Positions 46,111-58,412 of a stretch of 64,000 nt of DNA are shown here, one piece after another. The stretch is from Suillus spraguei. Lineage: Eukaryota; Basidiomycota; Agaricomycetes; Boletales; Suillaceae. Location: assembly GCA_016800925.1 (NCBI GenBank), contig JABCPU010000021.1, forward strand, positions 62,001 through 126,000, in the 5' to 3' direction. The first letter of the stretch is position 1; every line of letters begins with the position of its first letter. The notes below the pieces were generated by a model. The model was not told where the DNA came from. It did no database searches and saw only the letters and a list, made by a program, of their open reading frames with translations. A program made the translations under genes and the position numbers.

Positions 46111-47573
46111 GCTATAGATAAGCGCTTCTTGGTCGTATCAGACAGCTTTGATGGAAGTGGGTGATACGAAGACCTGCCAGGGAGGAGAGCGAAAGTGTAC
46201 CAACAAAGTTGAAGGAACGGTTGGATTACCCATCACCATTTATGAGCGATTTGAAACGTTACCACAGTCTACTAGATGACCGGTCCTGTGGCTCTGTCGG
46301 TGTGCCCCGGGCCAGTGTCCACTAGATTAAATTAACGCACGTTTGCCGACGCAAAAAGTAATAATTTTTATTTTAAAAGATATTCGACGTCGCGGAGCTG
46401 AATTTTATCTATAAAGGTGGGAATGAAACCCTCTACTGTGACAGACTGACAGTGACTTGAAGCTTTGAAGGTTTACTTACATCCTAGATCGTAAAATTTG
46501 TGCCATCGTGCGTTGTTTGCAGGCCGGATACTCCCGTGCTCTCCCAAGTACTTATTTACGGCACGTTCGCCTGCAATAGCGCTAGCCAACCAAAGGCACT
46601 ACAATTCAGGCACTTATTAATGAGTGACTAGTCATGCACTACACAGGCACCGCGACCTCGTTCAGTTGATGCACCTGACTGCACAATTCTACTCTGCGGA
46701 CCCACCACTGACAGGTGTTTTCCCCTATGGGGTGACCTTCCGCGAGATGCAAGCCGTATCGGTACCGAGTTCAAGTTCCGGATCTTCGGATCTTGATTCC
46801 ACGACATCAGGACCCGGGCTGACGTAGGCCGGGTCCGACTCCGTTCGTCGAGGCAATGCTCCAACGTATAGGCTCGTCAGCAGAATCATGACAATGTAAT
46901 CGGCATTGGCAATAGAATGGCGGGTAGTTTCGGGGAGCATGAAACCGAGATAGCCTACTGCCACATCACAAAGCCTTATCTCAACTTAACCTTCATCTGC
47001 TTAAAACGGCCGGGGAACGGCAGGACTGATGGGGGTATGCCTTACTAATCAGGGCATTTGCGCACCCGATAACTACTGATCTGCAGAATTGTAAAAAAAA
47101 ACTTATCTCAACTGTCATAAAAAAACTGTCACAATCTCCCAGTCAGCCAACTGCGGTCCCGGCATTAGCCTGTGACCAGGTGTGTGCCGAAGGGAGACTC
47201 CAACCCCAAACTACGATGCCGACAAGCAAACAGCCAAGACAAACGGCCCCATATCCCACGCTCCCGTGCCCCGCACAATGCCAAACAAAGCCTCTCATCT
47301 CAACTACATGTCAGTCCTCGACGGGCCAAGGAACAGGAACTCTTCTCTCAATGACTGTCTAACGTCATTTGGGACTTGGACCCACTTTAATTTGTCAAGT
47401 TGAAATTTTTGTTTTCCAAATTCCAAAACGTGGTACATAGTTCCCTCTGCTGAACGTTTGATTGGGTACATCGTATACTAATCCAGAGTTTCCAAGTATC
47501 AAACAGGAGCACCGAGGAAACATAAACACAGCCACCTCTTCGAACCGACGATGATTATAAAACCCCTGTTCGT
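46111..47573. other. Intergenic, no gene supported
   Basis: Contains small ORFs near 46,624-46,964 without recognisable features. Poly-A and CA-rich stretches occur at about 47,090-47,140. Probably carries the promoter of the Ser/Pro-rich gene. Confidence 0.4.
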
Positions 47574-50354
47574 CTATTCAGTACCATCCAGTTTGCGCTT
47601 CTTAGTCTGCCTAGCGTCGACCTGAGAACTCGACGCCGCCGTAGTCTGAACTCTACTACTACTCGCTGAAACAGCTGGTCTCGCGACGTTGTTGTCCTGC
47701 AAGTCGCCTGAAGAGCGCGCTTGCGTTATCCAGAGTTCGGGATCATAAAACTCGATCGTCCTGCCACGCGAGGGACCGGCAACAGCGTTGGCTGTGGTAT
47801 TGGCAACTGCGGGTGCGGTGAAAGGATAGTAATAAGGGTAGTAGTATGTACCAGCAGAAGTAGGACCCATTCCACCAAACATGAATGCACCAGATGGACC
47901 GGAGGTGTATGCATGGGTATATGCAGCATTACTCATGACGGCGTTCGCATTGCTTCCCGTAGTGGCAAACTGGTTGGTATTGTATTGAGAGTAGTACGCG
48001 TGTGCAAAAGCAGCAACTGCCGCTCCGTGATCAGCACCGCCCGTTGTGTTCACAGATCCAGGTCGCACACCCTCAGTGGAGACCCGTGCTTCTGTGGACA
48101 CAGCAGTAGTCGGGACTGAACTTGTCGTGTGCGTGGACGTAGCACCAGAGCCTCTAGCAAATCTGCCTAAAGGGTCGCGCTTTGCAGTTTTAGTGAGGGC
48201 TATGGCTGCCGTTGACGCACGCGCGGATGGAACCGCTGTGGATGCCTGGGCAACAGGGCGCGGGCGGGCGGGTATAACAATAGTGAGGGGAGCTGACGCA
48301 CTATCACGCCGACGCCGACCACGCCCTCGTCCGTCGCCTCTATTCCCCCTAGCACGCAAAAAGATACGACCACCTCTAGAGGTTGATTGTGCCTGTACTG
48401 AGCCTTGAGTACCAGTCGTTACAGTGGTATCCACATGTCCAGCAGTATCAGGTGCTGATGATGCGTGGAACGCGGGAGGTGGGAGTCCAATGGGCCAAGG
48501 CACAGCCAAAGGAGGGTGTCGCATGGTAACGGGCGCTAACCTCGGATTCGAGCCAACGGCAGGGCCAGTGATCGCTTGTTCCGAATTCCAATCGATCTTG
48601 ATTTTCGAGTTAGCTATAGACTGAGATGCTGAATGGGGGTCAGTGGGAGTCATAGGCATAGGCATGCGAGGAGGCATCACTCTGCCGCATGTGGGACACT
48701 TGGCGCCTGTAAACACAACTACATTCGTCTCCAACTTGCTTAAGATCCCACGGATCCCACGGAGAGGCGTGTGATACAAGCTCCCGTTGTTAGGCGTATG
48801 ATAAATACTAGCAGAGGGAGTGCACACCACTGCGCCCGCTGCAGAAGGGCTGGGAGTCGTTGCGTTCTTTTGTGTAACCTGAGAGACGGCCTTGCACGTT
48901 TCGTGTTTCGGAGTGGTCGAATCCTGATCTTTCTCCGCCTGTTCTTTCTTGCGCTGGCGAGATTTGGTCTGCTTCTCACTTTCAGCTAGTGCCGCTGCTT
49001 GTGCCTGCTTGGAAACCTTGATTTGTCGGCCAGATCTTGTTGTCACAGGAAGGTTCATAGGAATTTTCAGTGGTGGCCGAGCTGCAATGCAAGGCCATTA
49101 ATCACTGTCCCATAATCAGTATCTTAAAGATGACTTACGCCGGTGTTGCTCAAGAGTATCGTGAATACGAGAACTGAACTCCACAGCGAACGGCAATTGT
49201 TGGCTCATCTCAAAGTCTGATGGAAAGCAGTCAGACATAGATTTAGAGCGCTGATCGAGCCACCCAACCGTATCCAAACGCAAAATCCTCAATATCCAGG
49301 CTAGCGGCTCCACGAGCACACATGTTCGCAAGTGCTGCATCTGCAATACTATCAATAAGCTGTATATGGGCTTCATAGAAAGTATTCGTGATGATCGTCA
49401 AAAGCTAGAGGGGTGATCACATCGAGAGTTCTAAGTATTCTTTAGAGTAGCTCTTACCACAGGTATATCGCTTCCCACACTTGACATGCCAAAACGCGCG
49501 CGGAAGTATTCTGTCGCCCATCTATGTACGTCTGTAAAGTTCTCGATCAGCTGAGGACCAAGTTGACGAGATGGATCGATGGGAGGATTTTGAGGGTGGT
49601 CGCGATTGGCAAGCAACTGCAAGGCCCCCTGGATAAACTGAGAAGGCTCATTAAGCTATAGAATCGTCAATGAGGTGTTTATGTAACATGGACAAAAAGA
49701 ACTTACCGATACATTGACCCTCCGACCGAGCGGCAAAGGAATTTGCCTGTTGGCGTAATCCTGCAGGATAGGCCGAGTATGTGTAACCCATTCGTCGATT
49801 GACTAGAAACCGAGTCGTGACATACAATAATTAGAAGGAGCACAACAACTCACAGAAAAATCGGGTGATGGATATAATAAATCTTCATCGTCCAATGAGT
49901 CAAGATCAGTTGGATGTCGACCAGAAAAGAACTGGTATTTTGTAGAAGCTTTCCCCTTGCCCTTTGCGGCAGCAGAATATCTCCCGTCAGTATTCTTAGG
50001 CGGCAGAATAAATTGCTGGAGTGTGGGCTGCAAAAGAGGCGGAGCAATGGTTGAAGGTAGACTCGGAATTGACAAGCCCATGCCACCAGGCAAGAACTCG
50101 CGTGGTTGGTCAGTAAGAGTGGTGGAGCATACGCGGTCATACGCGTGACCATCCGGAATGAGTGACATTGTGGTATCAGACGGATCATGAGAGTAGTCTG
50201 AATCTGCTCCTGTGATGGGTGGTACTGATATAGGATGGAAGAAAGGCTGGTATTCCTCATCCTCACCATCCGACAGAGGGGTTGTTCGTGACGAGGTGAA
50301 TGACGTATCTACGTCTGAACTAGCGCGTTCAACACAAGTGGTTCTTCCAGCCAT
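47574..50354 (-). CDS. Large low-complexity protein of unknown function
   Basis: Six exons: 50354-49854, 49802-49707, 49655-49458, 49404-49269, 49216-49139 and 49081-47574, all GT-AG, giving 838 aa without stops. Residues 1-167 are acidic and Ser/Pro-rich. Residues about 168-330 are the folded-looking part, with SIDEWVTHTRPILQDYANRQ, ENFTDVHRWATEYFRARFGM and TNTFYEAHIQLIDSIADAAL. The C-terminal half is Ala/Thr/Gly-rich with a basic patch (GRGRGRRRR) and a C-terminal TKKRKL that resembles a nuclear localisation signal. A KKEQAEK-type charged helix sits near residue 355. A CPTCGRVMPPRMP segment has one CxxC. Nuclear location is inference; no family recognised. Confidence 0.75.
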
Positions 50355-50510
50355 ATTGAGGTGGTGGGCGATATGGAAAATAAGTGGTTAAGTCTGCTAA
50401 ATGAAAATCGGTACTTAAGAAAGACCAAGAAGTGGTGTGGATGCCCATCGTCATTGTTAAAGCACTAAAACAGGTTCAAGCTGTCACTGCCTCACAACAA
50501 AGGTGCTGGA

Positions 50511-50567
50511 CCTTGATTCGGCGTGAAAGAGAGTTAGACAAAGGGAAGATATCATGTTACTGACTGG
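50511..50567. repeat. 57-bp direct repeat, copy 1
   Basis: CTTGATTCGGCGTGAAAGAG through ATGTTACTG, matched with about 85-90% identity at 53,626-53,683. The pair brackets the P450 pseudogene. Confidence 0.7.
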
Positions 50568-52105
50568 GAAACGCTAGCATGAAGCAGCTATACAACGAAT
50601 CCGCATTGTTTGTGATCGTGTAGACTATAGGACATGTATTGAAGCTTGTGAAGTTTGAATTTGATCGTGGTGGTGTGTGGCCCACCCCAAAAAAATTTGC
50701 CTTGAATGGTATTTTGTTCGCACGATCCTGGCTGTCTCTCATCCGGTCGTCGTGTCTTGAAGTCCTCGAATTGTTCCTACTCTTATTTGTGTCAACGGTC
50801 CAGGTGCGACTTTTGATTTCACCGTGTCATTATTATTTCCGCACAGTTGGAATTATCCATGTTCTGTTTCCAATTATAATGAGGTGGAGTCGACTTCTGG
50901 TCCTGCGCGCGTTCCTACTGTCGACGATGGGTATAATTTTCGACAATCGTCTATATAAATGGGTATGACGTCGAGCTTGGCTATTATTGGTCGCATTTGT
51001 AATGCGAGGTTCGACAGCTTGGACAGCAGACCACAGCCATGTGAGTTTCATGGTGAGCTCGAGCGCGATTGTGAACATCTCGACATCTAATGTGGCTGAA
51101 GGTATCAGTGATATTTGCACACCTTCAAAATACGCTGAACCTGGTCAAGTCACTAAAAGGGGCGCTATACAACCCGAGAATTCTCCCAGACTACTGCGGA
51201 ACATATTTTCAGCTGAGACAGAACAACATTTGCCTTTCATCAAAGTGAAGAAACACGTGGCGAAGATATCATTCTGTGTCGTCAATGAGACGCTTCTGAT
51301 CCTATGCTTAAGTGGCACTTCGAGGTCAACTGTCTAGATGAACAATGTTCTTTGTTCTGCTACTCCTCCTCCAGTCTACGCTGTCTCATGTATAAAAAAA
51401 CTGCTTGCACGGTGCAATATCATTCTGGCCAGCTGTAGTCTTTCCATCTGCTCGGGTCACTCGCTCAGCAATATTAATATTGTCGATGACCTAGTAAGAC
51501 TCTCGAACGTTGGTCCTCTGGCTATTTTCCCCGCCATTGGCGCTATCTCGACCTTGGTTGCACGTAGTTATGTCGGACCTGACTTGCCTCCCTTCCCAGT
51601 TTAGGTGTGCCTTCATTACGGCTTTGCCTTGCTCGTTGCTTTGGGTGGGAATCCTTCATCCTCCCTCGGCACACACCAGATTAATCTAACGCGACTACTG
51701 TGGCCCTAGCCCAACTCGGCGAAGGCCTATCTTCTGTTCGTATTACGTAAGTTTTACTCTGCTCCCTTCACTTACTGCATCAGAGCCCAAAAGTCGCTGA
51801 GACTGAGTCACGAGGTTGGATTCGACCAGCATTGTGAATTGATTCAGCTAAGTCAAACAAGTTAATCCGTGAGTATTCAATACATGACATGTATATACGG
51901 ACAACAAGCACAGCATTCTGGTAATCTTGTTATTGATGAGAACTTTTTGGTGTCCGACAAAGTCCTCCCAGTAACGTGGGAGTGGGACTGAATTATCCTT
52001 CTCCGCTCTACTGTTCCGGCACTCAGGTGCAGGGTGTGACAAGCGACTCTCTTGCAGTTATAAGCACTTCGTGCGTCGGATGTCTGCGCGCGCATTGCTC
52101 TAACC
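50568..52105. other. Spacer upstream of the P450 pseudogene
   Basis: No coding region could be supported; ORFs of 84-116 codons on the plus strand lack domains and splice continuity. Confidence 0.4.
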
Positions 52106-53271
52106 ATGTCTCATTTAGTTAATAGTCGCCTTGCCGTCCCCGCCGTCTTACCTGCATCTCTTGTTGTCATAAAAGCCTTCACGTGGTCTATTGATAGCAG
52201 ACAGAACAAACCTCGGCTTCCTCCTAGAAGCCCAGTGCCAGTCCCACTTTTAGGAAACATCTTATCTATCGACACCAAAGAGCCTTGGTTGACGAATGGG
52301 CTACTGTTTATGGTACGTGGGGATAGTACGATGCATATGTGACGCAAATTATTATATCAGGAGACTTGGTTATCGTATGACTTCTAGGCCAGGAAGTTGT
52401 GGTAATCAGTTCTCAGCATGCTGCAGACGCCTTAATGGACAAGCGTTTTCGCATTTACTCAATCCGACAATACGTGGGTCTTCTAACATTCTTCCATTTA
52501 AACATTATAGAGTACAGGCAGGTTTGGTTGGTCATGCAACTTTTCACTAACAACTTATGGTGACGAATAGCGGCTTTGCCGACGGCTCTTCCACCAAACT
52601 CTTTGTCCCGACGCTGCACTAAAGTTTCGTTCAATGCAGATCAAGCGGGCTCATGAGATGATCGTCAGCCTGATTGATGACCCCAACATCATCATTCTCA
52701 CTTCGCAACGTCGGTCAATGTGTTTGTAAACATCGAATGATCATCAACGTGTTCATAGGTTCTCCAGTTGCAATGTCAGCCGTACATGGCTACAAAGCTA
52801 GCGCTCGTGATGACCCTCTGGTTCGAATTGTCCAGCTATTGGCCTAGAGGTGATGACCTAAGAGAGAGCAGCCTTACTTGAACTATTGCCCTTCTGTGAG
52901 CTCATTCTTGTTAGTGAGAAAGGCTTAACATTCCGTGCTCTATACAGTACTGAAGTTACCTGACTGGTGCTGGGAATCCATGATCAAACGCGATGCTCAA
53001 GTTTCAACTCATCGCATGACCCAAATGATGGACCTGCCGTTCGAATATGTGCAGGAACATATGCATATGGTAGCACTCTTTAATCTATTTCGGTCTTAGC
53101 TGTTGATCATCTACTTCAGGGCCCTTTATGGGATGAAAAGCTGTACCCTGAGGCGTCTAGCTTTATACCAAAGAGGTTCATGGATGTCAATAATGCACTG
53201 ATGGATGATGACCCTGCTAGATATGTTTTTGGCTTTGGCCGGTGTCTCATATCATGCATGGACAAGTGAAT
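52106..53271 (+). pseudogene. Cytochrome P450, decayed
   Basis: The N-terminus has a hydrophobic anchor then the proline-rich hinge PRLPPRSPVPVPLLGNILSI and DTKEPWLT, as in fungal microsomal P450s (CYP5150-like in style). An intron follows at 52,313-52,360. Next come a stop and frame break before LLGQEVVVISSQHAADALMD, and later MQIKRAHEMIVSLIDDPN. The C-terminus has GPLWDEKLYPEASSFIPKRF and the heme region FGFGRCLISC. The consensus is FxxGxRxCxG; here the Arg and the heme-ligand Cys positions are Cys and Ile, so heme binding is lost. The central I-helix and ExxR regions are not recognisable. Homology fragments suggest about 500 aa originally. Confidence 0.8.
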
Positions 53272-53625
53272 ATTTACCAGATGGCAGAATGCATAAAAAA
53301 TTCAACTACGGCCAGCAGAAAGCCATGCAACATCCATGTTCATCGGAAGGACGTTTGACTTGAGAATCCTGCATTCAAACATGTGACGTTTTGTGAGCCA
53401 ATCATGGCGAAGCTCAATATCGTTAGATAGACAAGTCAAGATGCCTCTTTCAATGGCAGAAATTGCACCGGCCATCAATGCTCAGCAGTAAAAGGGAAAG
53501 CCCGAACAGGAATGAACTCGATACCCCGTTATGATCCATAACAGAACGGAACACTATGTCATTGTGCAGGAAAGACGACGATATGGTCCATACTACGGAG
53601 GAATCAGAAGATTCGGAACACAAGT

Positions 53626-53683
53626 CTTGATTCGGGGTGAAAAAGAGTTGGACAAAGGAAGATATTATGTTACTGGGGCGCAA
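53626..53683. repeat. 57-bp direct repeat, copy 2
   Basis: Matches 50,511-50,567 in the same orientation; see copy 1. Confidence 0.7.
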
Positions 53684-54382
53684 AGGCCAGCAGTTGACCT
53701 TGAAGCTTGAAGCTTGAAGTGCCATTCGAGCATATGAATAGGATCAGATTGATGGTTGACGCCACGCGTTTTCAAGTGGACACGCGCTTAGTCATGATGC
53801 CAAAGCCGCGGAGACCAGACACACGTAGTCAGGGACCCTTTGTTGACTGATCAATCGATCAACTGCGTCTGCGAGTGATCCCGCCTCATCGACATTGATA
53901 GTCTCAAACAATTAGACCCCATAGAGTCATAGTTACACGGCTAAGTACGTCCTATTGGCACACCGCCTGCTGTTAACAAGTTCGTGAAATCTCCCTGGAG
54001 TGTTTAATTCATTAAGCACAGGCTGGCCGCGGACACTTGATCGTGAAGTGCACCCATATTTCCTTCTATGGTCCTGTTCAAAGCTTAACAAGTTGTCAAG
54101 CAGCTCAATCATTTATATATTTATATCCGGTAACCGCGGCAGGCTAAGTATGTGACGTTCACAGCCAGGTCAACAACCACATCAATGATAGTTTCCTAGG
54201 CACATCAGTAATAGGAACAAATACACAGGGTTATCCGGATTACTATATAACCATTCTTGGCGCCTATATTCACTGTGGTGGTTCCTCATCCAGGAACACC
54301 TTTCGTCTTGGGTTATTACTAGGGTGCAGGCAATATAACTCTAAATCACCATCATCTATAGACCCATATACCAGCAACGACC
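53684..54382. promoter_or_regulatory. Intergenic, probable promoter of the 212-aa ORF
   Basis: No gene seen. A TATATAA box lies at about 54,243-54,249, some 135 bp before the ATG at 54,383. A GTTACCGGATA-type palindrome was not found. Confidence 0.35.
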
Positions 54383-55021
54383 ATGTCCTTCTGGATCTCA
54401 TTCTCCAACATCCTTTATTTCACTCGTAATACGAGAAAAGCGCAACTCATCCCAGAGGGTTTCGTCCTCGAAACACCTCCGGAGCGCAAAGCCATGGAAG
54501 TCCAGTTCAAGCCAGAGTCTCCAACATTCCGCTCAACACTTCCCGCTATTTTCCAATCACCATTACCTTCGCCCGCGTCTTCCATCACAGAGATACCCCT
54601 GGGGCCTGTCATTTCGACAGGGAACGATAGCACAGAAACCCTTGTGAACGTTGCTTCAAAACCCGGGTCTCTGACTCCAATTCTCCAACTCTACCCACTT
54701 GCTAACGAGGCCCTGCATATGCGACATATATCGTTTGCAGATTATGTTGCACCCTCGCATCCCGTGGACCCTCCCAATGTCACTGACATGGCTCAGGTCC
54801 CGTCTAAACCCTCCGCAGTCGCGGCGGACGCTCCTGAACAAACCAAACCTCTCAGAGAGAATGTTCCTAACATGGAGAAAAAATCAAAGAGGAAGAGCAT
54901 CATGCGGAGCATGTCCTTACTTGCCCCTCGCGCATCTGGCACAAAAGCACGCCGCGTCTCGGTACCTGTCATATCCTCGCTAACAGATGTCACGAGTAAG
55001 CGGGCAAGCAAGCGACCGTAG
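54383..55021 (+). CDS. Hypothetical 212-aa protein, single exon
   Basis: One uninterrupted frame from MSFWISFSNILYFTRNTRKA to KRASKRP. It has a short hydrophobic N-terminus (residues 3-13), a Pro/Ser-rich middle, and a strongly basic C-terminal third with EKKSKRKSIMRSMSLLAPRA and TSKRASKRP. Coding style (codon balance, no stop) and an upstream TATA box favour a real gene. No family recognised. A nucleic-acid-binding or membrane-associated role would be a guess. Confidence 0.55.
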   Translation: MSFWISFSNILYFTRNTRKAQLIPEGFVLETPPERKAMEVQFKPESPTFRSTLPAIFQSPLPSPASSITEIPLGPVISTGNDSTETLVNVASKPGSLTPILQLYPLANEALHMRHISFADYVAPSHPVDPPNVTDMAQVPSKPSAVAADAPEQTKPLRENVPNMEKKSKRKSIMRSMSLLAPRASGTKARRVSVPVISSLTDVTSKRASKRP

Positions 55022-55794
55022 ACCGCCCAGTGGCAGGGAAGAGGGTGCGGATGTCGTGATAGCCTATGAAGCGGATTCTGCAGACACCGGGAAGGTGCAC
55101 CGATGTTTGAGATATGGTTTAGTGTTACACATGTGTTTGGTTGTATACTTTGTGCTATTATATGATATCGACTCAACCTTAATCAGTAGCAGTTATGTAC
55201 GTTCTATGATATACAGCCTCATTTTGAATTAGGTCAACATTCAAATATTCATGTTCGACATTGTAATCATATGGTGTATAGCATAGTTCCTGGAACTGGG
55301 AAAGTGTATTGGCATATGAAATGCTGTCATGCAGCCGCACGCGTCTAGGTTCGCTGTGCATATTGACTACTGTTCCAGATTGGCTCCCCATAATGCCAAA
55401 ATATTTAGGGTCTGCAAGTACATTCAATAGGGGTGACAAGAGAGGGAACAAGCACGGATCGGAATTGCTGCGACTACAAGAGTTACATCACTCTTCTCGA
55501 ACCTCAGTGAGCCAAATCACGGAAGTTCGAAGCCAGATAACGATCGCAGAAAACAGATGGCGTTCGGAGCTAATCACAAAAGGCATTAGATGGGTGCGGA
55601 AAAAAGTAAGCAAATTTTCATCAAAAGTTAAGCTTCAACTTGAGGCGGTTACAGCTCAGGCACACTTCGGTCCTCGATGGCTGGCCTGAGGAGACGCAGC
55701 TTTGATTCGCGTATCCAGGAGCCTTCTCAGACACTGCAATGACTAATCGTATATCGTCCCCATTAATGTGCATCAATTAACATTCTAGAAGGAG
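55022..55794. other. Spacer, no gene supported
   Basis: A plus-strand ORF ending at 55,689 contains a basic helical stretch (ELLRLQELHHSSRT to KGIRWVRKKVSKFSSKV). It could be a coiled-coil fragment, but it has no start or splice context that I trust. Confidence 0.35.
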
Positions 55795-56640
55795 ACAATG
55801 CGCGATAATAATCATGAGTTACGAAAAATCGATCATGCAGCACCTGGTGCACGATAATCGGGATCACTGTGATAAAAGAACCTCACTTGATTTTTCGGTA
55901 GTCTAGGTATCGAAGGACTATTGATTCCATGGTAGATGGCATTCCAAGACACTTTGAATGCGTGATTTGGCAGGATCTGCAGTGATGGCTCGCCGGAGGT
56001 CAGCGACCATGGTACTTGTGTGAAGGATTCCGATGAAGATGGACTTGGGAGGGTATTGGCGAATGAGCCAGAACCAGTTTGACCGGGTGTGCGCGAAGCT
56101 CAAAGTAGAGCTGGATCATTGATGGAGCGCTCGAAGCAAAGTGCTCCTCCGTGACAGAATTGGTGACGAGTTTTTGGAATGCACAGAACTTGGTAGTCGA
56201 CGGGGTGGAGGGAGGGGTGACATTGTAGTAAGCTAAATGCATGTGTTCGAAGAGAGACATTGTGATGAGATGGAGTAGCTGTTCGACACGAAAAACTACC
56301 ATATTTATGGTGTCATGTAGGATACATTCGAGCGCTGGGATGCACCTACTGCTCGCTTGATGGGATTGGATACATTATGGAGGCTTTGAAGACAAGAGTC
56401 GGACGCACGGATGCACTGCAGAGGCGCTGGGGGGCTACAGTGTCGAGTCGAGGACGGCGATTGTAACATTGATAGGGTGGATTCTTACCATAACAGTAAT
56501 GGAGGCGTGGATGCCTCGTGCCTGGGCGTCTACCATGATGCAAATGATGCGGGTAGATGCAATGAAGCAGCATAACACGCACAAAACACGCAATTCAGCA
56601 GCTCAGAACAAGACGCCCAACACTATCAACCTCCAGTAAA
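55795..56640 (+). repeat. Upstream region of WD40 copy 2, inverse duplicate of 34.1-35.2 kb
   Basis: Segments around GATAATCGGGATCA, GGCTCGCCGGAGGTCAGCGA and CGAAGCAAAGTGCTC match the inverse of 34,740-35,210. The proximal part matches both other WD40 copies. No gene of its own was recognised. Confidence 0.65.
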
Positions 56641-57030
56641 ATGTCGGAGCTTATTCCAATCACTACACCCCTGCGAGAGTTCAAAGGTCATGAAGGCTGG
56701 GTAAATTCAGTCGCGGTTTTCCCCGATCAACAACGCGTGGTTACAGCCTCAGGCGACAAGACGCTTCGTCTGTGGGACTTGAAGACAGGTTGTTGTGATG
56801 AAGAAGATGGAGGGGCATCGCAATGAGGTGTCCCGTTTGGCGGTATCACGAGATGGGCAAATGATAGCAAGCGGTGACTTTGGCGGAGAGGTCATCTTCT
56901 GGCATGGAGAAACTGGCGAATCACTCACCCGACCCATTAAAGCTCATTCCAATTATATCAGCTCGCTGGACTTTTCTCCCGATGGAAAAGTACTGGCCAG
57001 TGTTTCAAATCACATGACAGAACTGTGGAA
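56641..57030 (+). pseudogene. WD40 gene copy 2, frameshifted and truncated
   Basis: Starts [18 protein letters not shown] and carries [12 protein letters not shown], then GGEVIFWHGETGE and FSPDGKVLAS in a second frame. One extra T near 56,788 (ACAGGTTGTTG where the intact copy has ACAGGTGTTG) shifts the frame within KTGVVLKKMEGH. Homology stops at about TELWK (57,030), where a hAT transposase tail begins. Two and a half WD repeats remain. Confidence 0.88.
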
Positions 57031-57055
57031 GTTCTGCGTTGATCCACATCTTTGA

Positions 57056-57668
57056 CTAGTTCTCCACCCCGGCCTGAAGCTCGAATATTTCCGACTACAA
57101 AAATGGGAAGATGAATGGATTGAAGTTGCCGAAAACCTCGTCCGAGAAGAGTACATAGATCATTACAAAGACCAGGTCTCACCTTCGACTCCAGCTGTAC
57201 ATGTCTCGGCAGAAGACAAGGTACAACAATGTGCTGATGACTTCAGCGACGTATCGCTTGGCACAGCAGCATCTCTAGTAGACGAGCTTGACGACTATTT
57301 GCGACAACCAGCAGTGGAGAATACGAGGGTCCCACTGCAATGGTGGGTCCATAATCAAAAGACATATCCTAACTTGCACCGGATGGCACTCAATTACCTT
57401 AGTATTCCTGGTAGGTCATGAACCATTTCTCTCGCTAGCATCCCAGCTCATGTCTTGCACTATAGCTACCTCGACTGCAGTTGAACGTGTATTTTCGCAA
57501 GGCCGGCACCTTCTGCACTTCACTCGAAACCGTTTGTCTCCATCATCAACCCATGCATTCCTCTGTCTTGGCTCATGGCTCCGCTGTGATCTGCTAGCAC
57601 CCAAGGACCTTACTGATATCATGAAGTCCTTGAAGAAAAGAAAACGAGAGGACAAGAGTATTGGGTGA
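57056..57668 (+). pseudogene. hAT-family transposase, C-terminal fragment
   Basis: Exons 57056-57410 and 57466-57668 (intron GTAGGT...TATAG, 55 nt). Recognised by LHPGLKLEYFRLQKWEDEWI at the start and by the hAT dimerisation domain. That domain has ELDDYLRQP, PLQWWVHNQKTYPNLHRMAL, YLSIPATSTAVERVFSQGRH and RNRLSPSSTHAFLCLGSWL. About 185 residues of a protein usually 600-800 long; the DDE catalytic part is absent. It sits directly against the truncated WD40 copy 2, so the hAT insertion or a later deletion probably removed the WD40 C-terminus. Confidence 0.9.
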
Positions 57669-57699
57669 GGGTATTAGACCTACATAGTACTGCTACTTC

Positions 57700-57862
57700 T
57701 TGTATGTGTACCCGCGGGTAAATGCAACACCGCGAGTAAGCTGCTATACCGCGGGTTAGTACGGTAATACCGTACCCCTACCCGCACGGGTACGGTGTTG
57801 ACGGGTATGGGTACAGTGTTGATCTTCCGACCCGCGGGTATACCCGTACCCACGGCTACAAT
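57700..57862. repeat. Dense CCCGCGGGTA / ACCCGTACCC repeats, probable hAT subterminal region
   Basis: About ten short copies of TACCCGCGGGTA, GGTACGGT and CCCGTACCC words in both orientations lie within 160 bp just after the transposase stop. hAT elements commonly carry short subterminal motif clusters bound by the transposase. The element end itself was not located. Confidence 0.6.
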
Positions 57863-58084
57863 ATCGAGGACTCATGAATTCATGAGATACATACCACATG
57901 ATCATTCTATATTCCTTCGTTGGAGCTTTGCCAAAGAAGCTCGTCCTTGCATATTTGGCGAGTCCTGTCATCTCTATCCTACTATATGAAACTTCACAAT
58001 GTAACTTATCAATATTGCACATAATGTATTATTGTAATTCTTTATATATCTATACAATTCCATCATTGTTTGTCTGATGATATA
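57863..58084. other. Spacer between hAT remnant and the WD40-TPR-HET gene
   Basis: AT-rich, nothing recognised; may include the 3' end of the hAT element. Confidence 0.4.
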
Positions 58085-58412
58085 GGATAGTCAGATTCGA
58101 GCGCTGGGAAGCACCGACTGCTCGCTTGAATAGGATGGGACACGTTGAAGATAAGAGTTAGATACATGTACGCACTGCAAAGGCGCTGGGTGGCTACAGT
58201 CTCGAGGACAGCGGGTATGACATTGATAGGGTACATTCTCGCCATAACGGAATGGAAGAGTGGAGGGCTCGTGCCTCGGCGTCTATGGAAATGAGGCAAG
58301 TTGCAGTACCATAAAGCGCACAAAACACGCACCTCTCCATCTTCGAGCGAGACACCCATAACCCCTCCAAAGTCCACTTCGACCGCGTTCAATGCCATCA
58401 ACGTTCAATAAA
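58085..58412 (+). promoter_or_regulatory. Proximal upstream region of the WD40-TPR-HET gene
   Basis: Shares blocks (CGCTGGGTGGCTACAGT, ACATTGATAGGGT) with the regions before WD40 copies 1 and 2, so the promoter is duplicated with the gene. An in-frame upstream ATG at 58,392 would add seven residues; the paralogues support 58,413. Confidence 0.5.

Noticed and set aside
47721..48408. Plus-strand ORFs of 120-132 codons
   Set aside because: Antisense shadows of the 838-aa minus-strand gene, which has six consistent exons.
57700..57862. Possible telomere-like or satellite array
   Set aside because: The words occur in both orientations directly after a hAT transposase stop, which fits subterminal transposon repeats better.
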